Below are positions 33,301-44,781 of a DNA stretch of 64,000 nt, in pieces. The notes beneath the pieces were generated by a model. The model saw only the letters and a program-made list of their open reading frames with translations, did no database searches and was not told the origin of the DNA. The translations under genes and the position numbers were made by a program. Position 1 is the stretch's first letter. Each line of letters begins with the position of its first letter. This DNA is from Rusavskia elegans (Eukaryota; Ascomycota; Lecanoromycetes; Teloschistales; Teloschistaceae). The stretch lies in assembly GCA_011316305.1 (NCBI GenBank), contig SAUG01000040.1, positions 186,001 to 250,000 on the forward strand, given 5' to 3'.

Positions 33301-33524
33301 CTGCCTGGAAGATCAGTGGGGCTCTTTTACGGATGGTGGGTCTGATTCACCTGCCACTTGTGACTGAGGAACGTGTCGACGGAGGAATCTTTCCAGCGTG
33401 GTATCTTTGCCCAAACCCTGAGGCATGGAATGTGGCGTTTCGACCCCTGACAACGTTGCTCTATAAAACACCTGGTACTCAAAATAAAGGCTTCCATCAC
33501 ATGGTCGTAAGGAATTGAACAACG
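33301..33524. promoter_or_regulatory. Shared bidirectional promoter of aminomutase and ligase genes
   Basis: The 224 bp between the two divergent start codons. A TATA-like element, TATAAAA at 33462-33468, sits 57 bp before the ligase start. A shared promoter of this size favours coordinated expression of the two enzymes. Confidence 0.5.
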
Positions 33525-34776
33525 ATGCCGTACACCATCGCGCTTGTCTACGAACGAAAAAAAGCATACCTAGCCAAGGGCTTCTCCGTGGACGAATGCG
33601 CAGAGCTCGAGGATAATGAAACAATCGACGCCCTTACATCAGCTTTACAATCCCTCGGCCATACAGTAGTGCAGGTAGGGGATATCAAAGATCTTGTGGC
33701 ATCCCTTGCCGTAAACAGCCACCAAGCATGGGATCTCGTTTTCAGCACTTCTGAGGGACTCTACGGTCTGGCTCGAGAGGCTCAAGTCCCGGCTCTGCTT
33801 GAGGCTTATGAGATCCCTTTTGTTGGGCCAGATGCAGCTTCAACAGTGCTTTGCCATGACAAATCGAAAACAAAGGTATGATTCAAGTGTCCCTGCTGGT
33901 CATCAGATCTTGACGCCCTTAGCTATCGTTAGAGCACTCCTCAATTCCAAAAGCACCATGGTGCCTGGTACGCAATAGCCGTGATTCAATGGCTCTCGAC
34001 ATGGGCGATAGAATTGCTAGTGCAAAGAGATCATCATCCCACGCGGATGCTCTAAGCGTCTATCCCCTCTTTGCCAAACCGGTCGCTGAAGGCACGTCGA
34101 AAGGGATCTATCCTTGCTCCAAGGGTGAACGGCAATCCGAGCTCGAGCAAACCGTGTCATTGCTTAGCATGCGGTATCCAGGTCAGGATATTCTCATTGA
34201 GTCGTATCTAGCCGGACGGGAATTTACGGTGGGTATAGTAGGAACGGGATCGCGAGCTCGAGTGATCGGCGTACTTGAGTTCCGGTTCCATGGACAATAC
34301 GAGAACGACGGAGCGGCACAAATTACGGAAGAGACCGATTTTATAACAAGCGATTTGAAAATCACACCTGAGGGCGTTGATGGCGTATCCATGGAAGAGT
34401 TCATGCCAAAAATGGAGGGTGATTCTCAGGTTCAAGAAGCGTGTGAAAGGGCTCTTGAAGCTTACACTGCTCTTGGATGCCGTGACTTTGGAAGAGTTGA
34501 TCTAAGGTCAGTTAGGAAAGGAACGAGTTCCATCCCTAATATCATGGAGGTAAGATGAACGGGCTCGGTATGCCAGCCAGCATAGTATCGCTCGAGTCAC
34601 TGACGGATGGTGGCTAGATCAATCCAAGACCAGGGCTTCGTCCCAATTGGTCGTATTTCGCCAATATAGCCAGAAATCATGGGTGTCCCTACGAACATCT
34701 GATAGAACGGATCGTCAAAAGTGCAGCCGAGAGAGTCCCGACCAAACGAGCCCACAAGGACAGTGGCTTCAACTAA
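33525..34776 (+). CDS. ATP-grasp ligase, D-alanine-D-alanine ligase-like
   Basis: Three exons (33525-33875, 33923-34549, 34618-34776) give 378 residues. The D-Ala-D-Ala ligase family joins two amino acids through an acyl phosphate made with ATP. Seen here: the N-terminal domain (WDLVFSTSEGLYG, matching the family's N-x-hydrophobic-EG loop; PFVGPDAASTVLCHDKSKTK); the ATP-grasp lid and Lys (YPLFAKPVAEGTSKGI); the glutamate strand (ILIESYLAGREFTVGIVG); the acidic GRVDLR; and the metal-binding end MEINPRPGLRPN, equivalent to the bacterial E-x-N-x-x-PG motif. Fungi do not make peptidoglycan, so the product is another dipeptide or amino-acid conjugate. Its neighbours suggest a beta-amino acid substrate; this is inference. 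Confidence 0.82.
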
Positions 34777-34966
34777 CCGAGTCGATTAAAAGCCCTTGAA
34801 AGTGAGCACGGTCATCTTCGGTTATCGGGCTTGCTCGGCCACGAGTGCTGCCGGAGCACTGTCAAGATATTGGTAGCAGAGAATTACTTGGATGTCGTGA
34901 TCATTGATCTCAGAGAACACAAAATGCTTTGGACTCTTTATTTGTAGATAACGTATTCAAATCGTC

Positions 34967-36495
34967 ATGAATGAAACGAGATCTACGTACCGTGAGTTCA
35001 GATCATCGAGGACCTTAGTCTGCATAGTCGTCAGTCTCGCGGTCTTCACAGACGCGTACACTTATGGTAGGACTCCGAAGCTATTGGTGATTGCTGCAGC
35101 GTACTGACAGGGAATAATGACGATCCAGGTCTCGTCATCCCAATACTGCGATTCGCCTTGAGGGAAGTGGCCCATGTCATCGTACAAGATACACAGCGAT
35201 GGACAAGCATTCTCCTTGCGGCGTACGGTGCCGGTGCCATCATAGGAGCCCTGGTCACCGGCTACTGGGCGGACCATGATGGTTCACGGCGCATGGCCTT
35301 CCTCAGCGGTCTAATGATTCTGGCAGCGTCGATGTTGGCTTTCTTCATCGGCCACTCGATAACCATACTCATCGTAGGGCGATTGATCCAAGGAGCGTCA
35401 ACAGCCAGTGTTCATTCGATCGGGACCGCGATACTCGCAGACGCGTTCACCGATCAAAGCATGGGTCTTGCCATGGGTGTCCTTGACTTGTCAATGGCGC
35501 TGGGGACGGTTTCCGGTCCAGTAGTTGGAGGCCTGGTTTATCATTACTACGGCTACAGAGCCGTCTTCTTGTCCTCATTTATCCTGATTGCCCTCGATTT
35601 GGCTCTCAGGGTCTTGATGCTGGAGAGAGATGGCGAAGACTACCTTGACCCACGAAGCCACGACCATCAGCCCGGACTCAAAGACCCGCAAGATACTGCA
35701 TACTCGCCGAGCGGAAGTAACAATGAGACGTCCAGTCTCGGCTCATCACACACAAGCTATGGTGCTACCACGAACAACGCGGATGTTACACCGTCTGCCA
35801 GTTGGTCCGTGAATCATGGCACAGACGACGCTCAAGAGTCGTTGTCAGGAATCTCCTTGCATCCGCGCCGTTCACCAACTATCGAGCTGCTACTAATGCC
35901 TCGCATGCAGATGTGCCTTCTGGGTGACTTTATGGAGAACGTCATCATCACCGGACTGGAGTCTGCCTTGCCTTTACAGCTCAAAACACTATTGGGCTAC
36001 AACTCAAAAGACGTTGCGCTTGTCCTGATGATGCTTGCCGTGCCGTCGTTCGGTGGACCTTTGGTTGGCTACATTGGAGACAGGTATGGCCCAAGGAGAC
36101 TGGTTTTCCTAGGGTTTGCGGGCCTTTCCCCTTTGCTGGTGATGCTGCGAATAATGGCTCAGCCCAACTTCGAACAAGTGAACTTGCTCTGCGTCCTGTT
36201 GCTTATGGTAGGCGTTTGTCTCAATGTGGTTTTGACGCCCCTCTTCTTGGAGGTTACATATCTGGCCGATGAGAGAGCAGCCGGACTACAACATCGCACT
36301 ATGGGGTCAAAGAGAGTACACGCACAGGCTTATGCTTTGATGGGTGTTGCATGTGCAAGTGGCAGTTCATGTGGCCCATTGCTGGGAGGGTTGAAAGACT
36401 ATGTCGGTTGGACGTCGTTGACGCTCGGCGCTGGGTTGATGTGTGCATTCTGCGCTATCCTCAGCTGTCTAGTCCTTGGAAAGAAAATCGACTAG
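34967..36495 (+). CDS. MFS transporter (DHA1/VMAT-like) next to the ligase
   Basis: Two exons (34967-35066 and 35129-36495) give 488 residues. The first exon begins MNETRSTYREFRSS and enters helix 1 (LVCIVVSLAVFTDAYTYG, then LVIPILRFALR). The loop 2-3 motif reads GYWADHDGSRR and the antiporter motif C region reads LDLSMALGTVSGPVVGGLVY. A hydrophilic Ser/Thr/His-rich central loop (~130 residues) separates two sets of six helices, and a second G-x3-DR-x-GPRR motif (GYIGDRYGPRRL) starts the second half. The presence of motif C suggests a proton-coupled exporter. It starts 190 bp after the ligase stop on the same strand and probably exports the product of the two enzymes or provides self-protection. 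Confidence 0.85.
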
Positions 36496-36841
36496 AGTGT
36501 AAGATGGCAGTTGTTCTGTTGTTGCAACTGTAAGGCCTAGAGAAGGGTGCAGAGTATGGTGGCACCAGTGAGGTGGGGAAATAGAGTACGGGTACGAGTA
36601 CGAACTTGGCATTAGTGACAGACGCGTTGATGACAAAGCAAGCATAAGATGACCCCTGCGCACCATCGGCAGAAAAAAGAGCCAGTCCGTATCCGAGCTA
36701 GCGTCATGCAGGGAGACGGAAGGTTGAACAACTTTCGAGCTTCACGAATGTCGAACATCGAGATCTTCCGAAGGCAGAAAACAGCCTCGACTGAATTTTC
36801 AGTGCCCGACCAAGCCCCAGAACTTCCAAGGCTCTACCACG
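36496..36841. other. Intergenic, promoter side of GMPPA-like gene
   Basis: About 350 bases. An imperfect GGGTACGAGTACGA repeat occurs near 36590. No gene is supported. Confidence 0.3.
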
Positions 36842-38323
36842 ATGCTCAAGATTCCAGGTAGACAGGCCAATGGCACCTCGGGCTCAACCTCTACCAAAGC
36901 TGTCATCCTGGTAAGCTCCATGCAGAATCACACCAGGGCCAAGTTCATTGCTACTCCAGGTAGGAGGCCCCTCGCGAGGAACCAGATTCAGACCACTATC
37001 CCTCGACGTACCTAAAGTCAGTAACGTCCATGCCCACTTCTTCATAACCAGCCTAACCTCCTCCAGCCCTTGTTCGACGTGGCCGGTCACCCAATCCTCT
37101 GGCATTGTCTACGAGCCGTTGCCAAAGTCCCCAATATCAAGGAGGTTATCCTCGTCGGCTACTATGACGAATCCGTCTTCCGCGACTTCATCAAAGATTC
37201 AGCACGGGAACTGCCTCAAATTCGAATGCAGTACCTTCGCGAGTACCAAGCCTTGGGAACAGCAGGAGGCTTATACCACTTCCGCGATGTCATTCTCAAG
37301 GGCAATCCAAATCGCTTCTTCGTTCTCAACGCTGATGTCTGCTGCTCCTTCCCATTGACCGAAATGCTCAACCTATTCGAAGAGAAAGATGCCGAAGCAG
37401 TCATACTAGGCACAAGAGTCGGCAACGACGCAGCCTCCAACTTCGGTTGCATCGTATCTGACGCTCACACCAAACGCGTCCTCCACTACGTCGAAAAACC
37501 CGAATCCCACATCTCCAACCTCATCAACTGCGGCGTCTACCTCTTCTCCACCGAAACCATCTTCCCCTCCATCAAATCCGCCATCAAGCGCCGCTCCGAC
37601 CGTCCTCGCATGGTCTCCTACCCCTCCTCCGAAAACCTCGACAATTCCTTCTTCGCCGAAAAGCTCGAGGATGGCGAAAAGAACGAAGTCCTCCGTCTGG
37701 AACAAGACATCCTCTCCGACCTCGCCGACAGCAAACAATTCTACGTCCTCGAAACAAAGGATTTCTGGCGCCAGATCAAGACCGCCGGATCCGCCATCCC
37801 GGCCAATGCTCTATACCTTCAAAAAGCCTTCCAGTCGCAATCGGAAGAACTTGCAGCCCCTTCGGCGAATATCATCCCGCCTGTCTTCATTGATCGAACC
37901 GCCGAGGTGGATCCTACAGCGAAATTGGGACCTAACGTCTCCATTGGTCCTCGCGTGGTTATCGGACCTGGTGTCCGTGTCAAAGAAGCTATCGTTCTAG
38001 AGGACTCGGAGATCAAGCACGACGCCTGCGTGCTCTATTCCATAATCGGATGGAACAGCCGTGTTGGTGCATGGGCCAGAGTCGAAGGCACCCCTACCCC
38101 TGTGGGTAGTCACACAACGAGTATTGTCAAGAACGGTGTCAAGGTGCAGAGCATCACTATTCTGGGCAAGGATTGTGGCGTGGGAGATGAGGTAAGGGTG
38201 CAAAATTGTGTGTGCCTGCCGAATAAGGAGTTGAAGAGGGTATGTTCGAAAATCGCGAGCCTTGCGACCATCCTGATGGATGCTAATGTCGTGCAGGATG
38301 TTACGAATGAGGTCATTATGTGA
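36842..38323 (+). CDS. Mannose-1-phosphate guanylyltransferase alpha-like protein (GMPPA type)
   Basis: Three exons (36842-36910, 36960-37016, 37067-38323) give 460 residues. The nucleotidyltransferase domain starts TKAVILVGGPSRGTRFRPLS and continues VPKPLFDVAGHPILWHCLRA, ALGTAGGLYHFRDVIL, FFVLNADVCCSFPL, YVEKPESHISNLINCGVYLF. The C-terminal half is a left-handed beta helix with hexapeptide repeats (DPTAKLGPNVSIGPRVVIGPGVRVKEA is the clearest run, quoted here only by its edges DPTAKLG and GPGVRV). The GTAGGLYHFRD pattern and long insert match animal GMPPA, the regulatory partner that binds GDP-mannose, rather than the catalytic GMPPB/Psa1. The role is thus in GDP-mannose supply for glycosylation and wall synthesis. 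Confidence 0.85.
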
Positions 38324-39083
38324 GCTTTCATTCTAAAAGAAATGGAACATGGTAGGGAGGAGGAGGAGATGTGATGTGCTATCTGCGATGAATGCATACA
38401 GGGATTGCATTTCAAGCCAGCTCTTTGCACACTAATAGCAATAGCAAAACCGTCATCTACAACAAAAGAAAAGCAGAAAAACGCTTTGTAGCCAGCATAG
38501 ATCCGATGGAACGAAAATGGCTTTGTCAAGGGAACGCCACTCGTTATTCCCTCCTTCCTGCTTCGGTGCGTGGGTGAGAATCAGTACCAGCACGACCGAT
38601 GTCCCTTTTGCAGCCGTGCTGTCAAATCAATCAATCGCAAGCACGATGGCAATGACCTATATTCGTCGGAGCAGCCGTCATCCATCCATTTATATCATCG
38701 ACCGAACTAGTCAAGACTATAAGCACCATGTGCAATTTCTCGATGGATCTATTCTTTTGACAAGACGACCTTGCTTTACACCATAATCCATTCCAGTCAC
38801 ATTCGAGGGTATTCCACAATCACAATCACAATCACAATCACATTAATTAATTACATGAATCCAATCATACCCGTTTCATCATCACTTCTCTTCTGTCAAG
38901 TCTCTCGCATGCTATTCCCCTTCCTTGCCTTTCATATCCATTCAATAACCATCATTGCAACCGTCATTTGACTCAACAACTTTCCACCCATATTCTGCCT
39001 GCACACGACAATCATCATCAACCCTTGTCACATCCTCCCTTCCTACACCCCCTCACCCCTCACACACACACTCACTCCCACAC
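38324..39083. other. Intergenic, convergent 3' ends, microsatellites
   Basis: No gene is supported. It carries a (CACAAT)n microsatellite at about 38815-38845 and a C/A/T-rich stretch at 38950-39083 with ACACAC runs. Confidence 0.45.
38815..38845 (+). repeat. CACAAT microsatellite
   Basis: About five tandem CACAAT hexamers, the last imperfect, in the intergenic region 3' of the GMPPA-like gene. Confidence 0.8.
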
Positions 39084-40547
39084 TCACTCACCACTACTCC
39101 CCTCATCCAACCTAGCCAAGCGTTTCGCAAGCTTCGAACCACTACTCACCGCACCCGCACGTTTCTTCTTCTCCCCTTCAAGCTTTCCACCACCATTCCC
39201 ATCCCCATCCCCATCCCCATCCCCATCCCCATCCCCATTCCCATTACCCAACCATCCACGACCACGATACGCCAACCCACCCACACCCACAGGCGGAGAA
39301 AAAACCGGTAGGGCACGATTCTGATTTTCCAAGAGCTCAGCGGCGGAGAGGAGGGAGTGCATTCCGTCGAGATCGTTTTCCTTCTTTGTGGTGGTGGTGG
39401 TGTTGGTGGTGATGGTATCATCATTGTAGGTTTTGCCTTTGAGATTGGTATTGCCGTTGGTATTGCCGTTTACGTTGGCGTTCATGTTGGTATTCATGCC
39501 GTTCGCAACAGCGGCATAACGGTGGAAATAAAGTGAATGTCCCTCTCCATCTCCGTCCTCGGTATCGTTCTCGGAATCCGAGTCAGAGTCGGCGTGGGAA
39601 TGAATACCCTCACCCAGCGAGATAAGCGTCTGCGTTGCGGAAGCCAGGTTGTACTCGCGCTGCTGCTGCTGCTGGGGTGGGGATTGTGTTAATATCTTCG
39701 TGATTGGTGAGGAGAATGAGGGGGAGGATGAGGATGACGGTACCTTTGCAGCGGTTGCTTTTCCGGATGTGCTTGGTGCTGAGGATGGTTTGGGGGCGAG
39801 TTTCGGGGTGTGTTCCTGTTTGTTGCTGCTGGGTGCAGGGGCAAGTTGTCGGGGCTGGGGTTTGGGTCTGGTATTGGTAGTACGAGTGTGGGTGAATGTC
39901 TTGAGGGTAGGAGTCGAGGAGTTGGTTGTCGAGGGCGAGGTTTTGGTGACAGCGGCTTTGCGGGGGGTGTTGCTATTGCTGGATTGGGGTTGCTCTGGCG
40001 TGGTAGAGGACGAGTATCCACCAGAAGCCTGACGACGACGCTTGTGTTCAGCGGCCGCCGAACCCTCAGTAAGACCATTCGAAGTAGTCGGAGTGTCATC
40101 CGTATCGAACGCATCCTCGTCACCATCATCCCTCGCTCTCTTCTTCCCTTTCCCCACACTCAAACTTACAATCAGACTCTTCTTTCGCTCTTTCTTTCCC
40201 TCCCTATCCTTCTCTTTTTCTTTCTCATCCTTATCCTGCTTCCCGTCATCTTTCTCACCCTCACCCTTCTTCCCCTCATCTTCCTCATTCTCATTTTCAT
40301 CCTCAACCTGGTTCGCCCCCTCCAACGGAGGCAACGGCTCCGCCACGGGACCCGTATACGCCAATCTCTCCTTATCATGGACCCAATGACGACCATCGCC
40401 ACCTTTGGCGTCCCAGCACGGCTTGCAGCAGTGGCGGCCGCATTTGGTGCAGCGGAACATTTCGGAGGTGTTGTGTTGGTCGCAGATGTCGCATTTTGCA
40501 GTGTGGATGGTGATGGTTTCGAATTCGGTGTGGAGTTGGCCTCGCAT
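39084..40547 (-). CDS. Zinc-finger protein with long low-complexity tail
   Basis: A single exon of 487 residues from the Met at 40547 (MRGQLHTEFETITIH); the frame is open upstream to 40721 but that part looks like leader. Residues ~18-55 hold a Cys-rich zinc-binding module: KCDICDQHNTSEMFRC, then CGRHCCKPCW and DGRHW, with at least seven Cys and nearby His in a treble-clef-like spacing. The rest is low complexity: acidic/lysine runs (EDEGKKGEGEKDDGKQDK), Ser/Pro/Thr stretches, poly-Gln, Asn-rich repeats, and a (Gly-Asp)n run near the C-terminus encoded by a GGGATG-type hexamer microsatellite (about 39195-39245). A region KKRARDDGDEDAFD resembles a nuclear signal. Possibly a nuclear regulator; no known family assigned. 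Confidence 0.6.
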   Translation of the reverse strand: MRGQLHTEFETITIHTAKCDICDQHNTSEMFRCTKCGRHCCKPCWDAKGGDGRHWVHDKERLAYTGPVAEPLPPLEGANQVEDENENEEDEGKKGEGEKDDGKQDKDEKEKEKDREGKKERKKSLIVSLSVGKGKKRARDDGDEDAFDTDDTPTTSNGLTEGSAAAEHKRRRQASGGYSSSTTPEQPQSSNSNTPRKAAVTKTSPSTTNSSTPTLKTFTHTRTTNTRPKPQPRQLAPAPSSNKQEHTPKLAPKPSSAPSTSGKATAAKVPSSSSSPSFSSPITKILTQSPPQQQQQREYNLASATQTLISLGEGIHSHADSDSDSENDTEDGDGEGHSLYFHRYAAVANGMNTNMNANVNGNTNGNTNLKGKTYNDDTITTNTTTTTKKENDLDGMHSLLSAAELLENQNRALPVFSPPVGVGGLAYRGRGWLGNGNGDGDGDGDGDGDGNGGGKLEGEKKKRAGAVSSGSKLAKRLARLDEGSSGE

Positions 40548-41182
40548 CTTTGATGGGAGGGTGTTTGAGATGGTGGTGTTGTTGTTATTGTTGGGGGTTT
40601 TGATGTGTCTGTATTTACTGAGGTTGCTGAGGGTGAGGAAGAGTGGGTACCTTGATGGAACAGGCAGGATGAGGTTGTATGGCTTATGGGATAAGACTGT
40701 TTGATGAAGTGCTGATAGCAAGGTTATTACAAGGACAAAAAGGTACAGATGGTGATGGTGGTGGTAGAGATTGGAAGGAAGAGAGGGATCGAGGATTGTG
40801 GAGGAAAGATTAAATAGGTCGCCAGAGGGGGATGGTTGGTGCTGGACTCATGAGCACAAGTGATGCGGCAGTGAATGAAATAGCATGAATATCAACATGA
40901 CCAACTTCGTCACTTTTGCCACGGACATGTCCTATGACCATGTTGGGCAATGTGATTCAATACCAGGGATGCCTTTGTTGGGACTTGGGACTTCGAGGTG
41001 CACTTCGGTCATCAGATACTTCACAACAAAGGGGCTGAATGCTATTGTTGCCGCTTGAACACATGAGGTCAAGTAACAACAACAAAGAAGATGGAGACGA
41101 ATGTTTAGGCGACGATCGACTGTTCGTGCTTTCCTGATGCCTCCTGGGACATAGAGAGAGACTCACGGACGTCTAACGTGCT
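40548..41182. other. Intergenic between zinc-finger gene and lysyl-tRNA synthetase
   Basis: It contains the 5' leader of the zinc-finger gene (40548 to about 40800) and the 3' region of the synthetase gene. Nothing else was recognised. Confidence 0.35.
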
Positions 41183-43163
41183 CTACTTGTGCGCTGTACA
41201 GTTCATGGTTAATCAACAGCGACCTGGAGGCATCCGAACTTGACTCACGGATCCCTTCTTCCACCTCGGGCTTGATTCCCACTACCTCAGCAGCTGTCTT
41301 CTTATCCTTCCCCGAGTTCTGTTCTTCCTTCATGAATGGGAATGTCAGAACTTCCTTGATGCTGTAGTTGTCCGTCAAAAACATAACCAGCCGGTCGATG
41401 CCCATACCCCATCCTCCTGTCGGCGGCAGACCATACTCCAAGCTCGTGCAGAAGTTCTCATCGATCATCTGAGCTTCGTCATCGCCTTGGTCCTTCTGCC
41501 GCGCTTGCTCCTCGAATCGTAACCGTTGGTCGAATGGATCATTCAACTCGGTGTACGCGTTGACGATCTCCTTCTTGCAGACGAAGGCTTCAAATCGCTC
41601 GCAAAGACCTGGACGATCTCGATGGTACTTGGCTAAAGGAGACATCATCTGCGGGTGTCCAGTGATGAACGTAGGGTTGACGCAAGTCTCCTCGATGAAC
41701 TCGCCCACAAGCTTGTCCAGCATCCGGGCGTTGGTCTGCGGAGGCGTGCAATCAACATTCATCTTCTTGAGGATCCGTTTGAGGAACTCATTCGTCTCCG
41801 TGGTGTGGAGTTCTTCGCCAGGTGGGAATTTCTCCCCGCAGGCTTTCTCCAGTGCCCCCATCATATCGATCCGCTTCCAAGGCTTCTCCCAATTCACTTG
41901 ATACTCTTCGCCCGTCTGTGTATGGAACGTCGTTTGATAGCTCCCTGTGACGTGCTTGACAAGGCCGGACACAAGATCCTCGGTGATGTCCATGATATCG
42001 TACACGTCGGCGTATGCCATGTAGAACTCGCATGTCGTGAATTCGGGGTTGTGCGTCAAATCGATACCCTCATTTCGGAACAATCGACCCAACTCATACA
42101 CGCGCTCGAGTCCTCCGACTATCAGCATTTTCAGGTAGAGCTCTGGTGCCACCCGCATGAAGAGGTTCATATCAAGGTCGTTGTGGTGCGTGACGAATGG
42201 CTTGGCCGTTGCGCCGCCTGCGATCGCGTTCATCATCGGCGTCTCGACCTCCACAAAGTCCCTCTCATCAAAGTATCGTCTGATGTAGGTGATCATCTTG
42301 GATCGGGTGAGGAAGACGTTGCGCGAATTGTCGTTCATAATCAGATCGAGGTAGCGTTGCCGGTACCGCTGCTCTTGGTCTTTAAAGCCGTAGTGCTCGG
42401 ACGGGATCTGGTGGAGACAGGGTGTAAGAAGGATGATCTCTCTTGCAAAGATCGATAGCTCTCCATCCGTTCGATTCCTGGGTGCTGTCCGGCCGGGGTA
42501 TCCCACTACCCCTATAATGTCCCCTCTCCGCAGGTGCTCGTGTTGCTGCTCGAACGGGATCTCCCCAGTTGCTTCCTGCGCCTGACACATGACCTGGATC
42601 TTGACACCCTCGGCTCTGATATCGTAGAAGACCAGCTTGGTGCCAGCTGCACGTTTGGTGTAGATCCTGCCTCCCACGCGGATCTCGACATCTTTGAGGT
42701 GCTCGCCAGTCTTAAGAGACTCATATCGCGGAAGGAAATCTCTCAGATCTGTGGTGACTTTGAATTTGTGAGGGTATGGGTTGGGCGCCTTGCTCTGTCG
42801 TAGCTTCTGGATCTTGCCAGACCGGATTTCGAAATATTGCTACAAGGATGTGAACGATCGGCTGCGAGGGAATGCAAGTCAATCGGGGTCAGTTGATCGT
42901 ACATTGGGCGTGAGCTGACTCTCTTCCTCTTCCGCAGAGGCCGTCTTCTCTGGCTTGGGTTTAGACGGGGCGGCAGCGGCCTTTTCCTTCTTCTTTTCTT
43001 CCAGTGTTCGCTGCTTCTGCCGTTTCTTGAGTTCGCTCTTGCTACGAAGGTCATGAGTTCTGAACGAGAGGCACCAGCGCGTAGAATTAACAGACCTGAC
43101 TTTCTCTCCGGTGACCTCGTCTAGATGGAGGTTGGCGAGTTGATCACCGCTTGCCTCCGCCAT
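41183..43163 (-). CDS. KRS1: Cytosolic lysyl-tRNA synthetase (class II)
   Basis: Four exons (43096-43163, 42903-43041, 41249-42839, 41183-41193) give 602 residues, close to the yeast length. The start is [15 protein letters not shown]; a lysine-rich N-terminal helix ([19 protein letters not shown]) binds tRNA in eukaryotic enzymes. The OB-fold anticodon domain follows ([31 protein letters not shown]). Catalytic motifs: motif 1 ([21 protein letters not shown]), motif 2 ([23 protein letters not shown], given in part) and motif 3 ([15 protein letters not shown]). The unspliced frame would end in a 31-residue unrelated tail. A GTGAGT donor and TACAG acceptor remove it and give the short ending EEGIPHK, which I prefer. 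There is no mitochondrial presequence. Confidence 0.93.
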
Positions 43164-43494
43164 TGTGGAATTGGGTGTGCGTGATGGTATTATAGAGCCC
43201 GAATTGGCGAGTGTGGGATGGGCGCACCGTCAAAACTCAGGAAGCAATTGCGCTCTCCCGAACAAGAATTCACGTTCAATCGAAAAGTGTGTTGAGCAGT
43301 CTATTTACAAAGATCTGCTTTCACCGACTGGGTATGACTCATGGTTCCCAGTCTCTCCCAATCGCTGGATACAAGGTAACTTGCCCTCCAGCTGTCGACC
43401 TCGAAGCCGCTGAAGGTAAGTACTGTACGCAATTCATCACATTGTAGTTTGATCCAAATTCCTCGCTGATTTCCTCGCCGCTTTCTTCCCCCTT
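43164..43494. promoter_or_regulatory. Upstream region of lysyl-tRNA synthetase gene
   Basis: About 330 bases between the synthetase start and the next minus-strand frame. No element was recognised. Confidence 0.3.
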
Positions 43495-43845
43495 TCATTC
43501 GTCTGCCAGCTGCGGAGACTTATTATAAGGATTCTTCAAATAAATCTCACAAGTCTCATAACCAATATCCCCAACCCCCTTGACCTCAAACACAAATTCC
43601 TTCAATCCATTCAACCCAACGAGCTCAGACAACGTTCTGAACGTTTGAATCGCCATTTCCAAACTCCACGCTGGATGCCCAAGTTCTTGTAGTCGTATAC
43701 AGCGAAGAGCCACGTCCGTGGACTTGCGGACAATCCAAAAGTTGTCCGGTCCCTCACGTAAAGGGTGTCTCTGTAAGTACTCGATCTCGGAATCCATCAG
43801 CCATGCTCCAAGACTGTGTATACATAGGTAAGAAAGAGCGTTCAT
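43495..43845 (-). CDS. Hypothetical protein or terminal exon
   Basis: A 116-codon frame with protein-like composition (SEIEYLQRHPLREGPDNF, VALRCIRLQELGHPAW, LNGLKEFVFEVKGVGDI). It looks like the C-terminal part of a longer protein of the kind fungi carry in large lineage-specific families, but I could not connect it convincingly to upstream exons. The frames at 43.9-44.8 kb upstream have no recognisable domain. It may be a small gene, a last exon or a relic. Confidence 0.3.
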   Translation of the reverse strand: MNALSYLCIHSLGAWLMDSEIEYLQRHPLREGPDNFWIVRKSTDVALRCIRLQELGHPAWSLEMAIQTFRTLSELVGLNGLKEFVFEVKGVGDIGYETCEIYLKNPYNKSPQLADE

Positions 43846-44781
43846 TCTGCAGCTGTTGTGACCGCTACTGAGAGCGTTGACTCACACAGGGCTTCTGTTA
43901 TTTGTTTTGGAAAGCGAACCCGTAGCGGGAGGTACGGTCAATGCTACCAGACACCATCAGCGTTTGCTTCTCTCGAACGTCGAAGGGCCTCTGGCAAATA
44001 CCATGACAAAAGCATAACAGAACAGTCGAGCTGGCGATTTGGAGGAAACGTTGTAACGACATAACAAGCATCCGGTACCGATCCGTGTGTTGTTGTAATT
44101 TCCTTTGTTGGGATGGTCGTTGTGGGACTCGGATCCCTTCTGAAGTTCTTGATTCTTGCTCCCATGAGTAGGGCAATCCAGTGCACGAGGAGCGCTTATT
44201 CGGGTCAGCACGACATCCTCGTTCAATGGAGGTTCAATTGACGTAGGAGCTGCGGTTGTGGTCGCATATACCCACTGTCTGGAGCCAACATTGCCAGGTC
44301 GTCTTACCCAGGGGTTGGGTATCACGTATGGCGATCGACATGTCCTTCTCATGCGCTTGCTGCAATAACAGACGAACAGAGCTGCGACTTGGCTTGCCAT
44401 ACAACTGAGGCATATCGGCCATCTGGCTATCAGCAGGCCGAAAGGCATACACAAGCAAGCGGGCATCTAGTCGAATAGATTGAATGGAAGGTTGTACGCA
44501 ACAGACAGAAAGAAACCTCCTTTGTTGTGCTTGGTCTAACATAGGCAGACGGATGCTGCGTACAGTGCCGGGTGACAACAATTCAAAGATACTAAGGCCC
44601 CTTTCGTGAAGCGCCTCAAACGGTCGAGTAAAGAAATCGGACAACAAGACTATCAAACATAGCCATTCTTGCCCTTTCGAAGTGAGGCAGCGAAAGGCGG
44701 ATAAACCGAATCTTCTAGTCGAACATTCCTCAATCTGGTACAACACACCCCTACCACAATTGCTACATACCACGTAGTCCA
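43846..44781. other. Region without a supported gene
   Basis: Several overlapping minus-strand frames of 80-188 codons exist, none with a recognisable domain or consistent splice links. The longest (44234-44800) overlaps the dynamin-like 3' end and is rejected. Degenerate coding sequence is possible. Confidence 0.35.

Noticed and set aside
39084..39330. Plus-strand Pro/Ser/Ile/Pro-rich frames opposite the zinc-finger gene
   Set aside because: They arise from the hexamer microsatellite on the opposite strand, which opens all frames.
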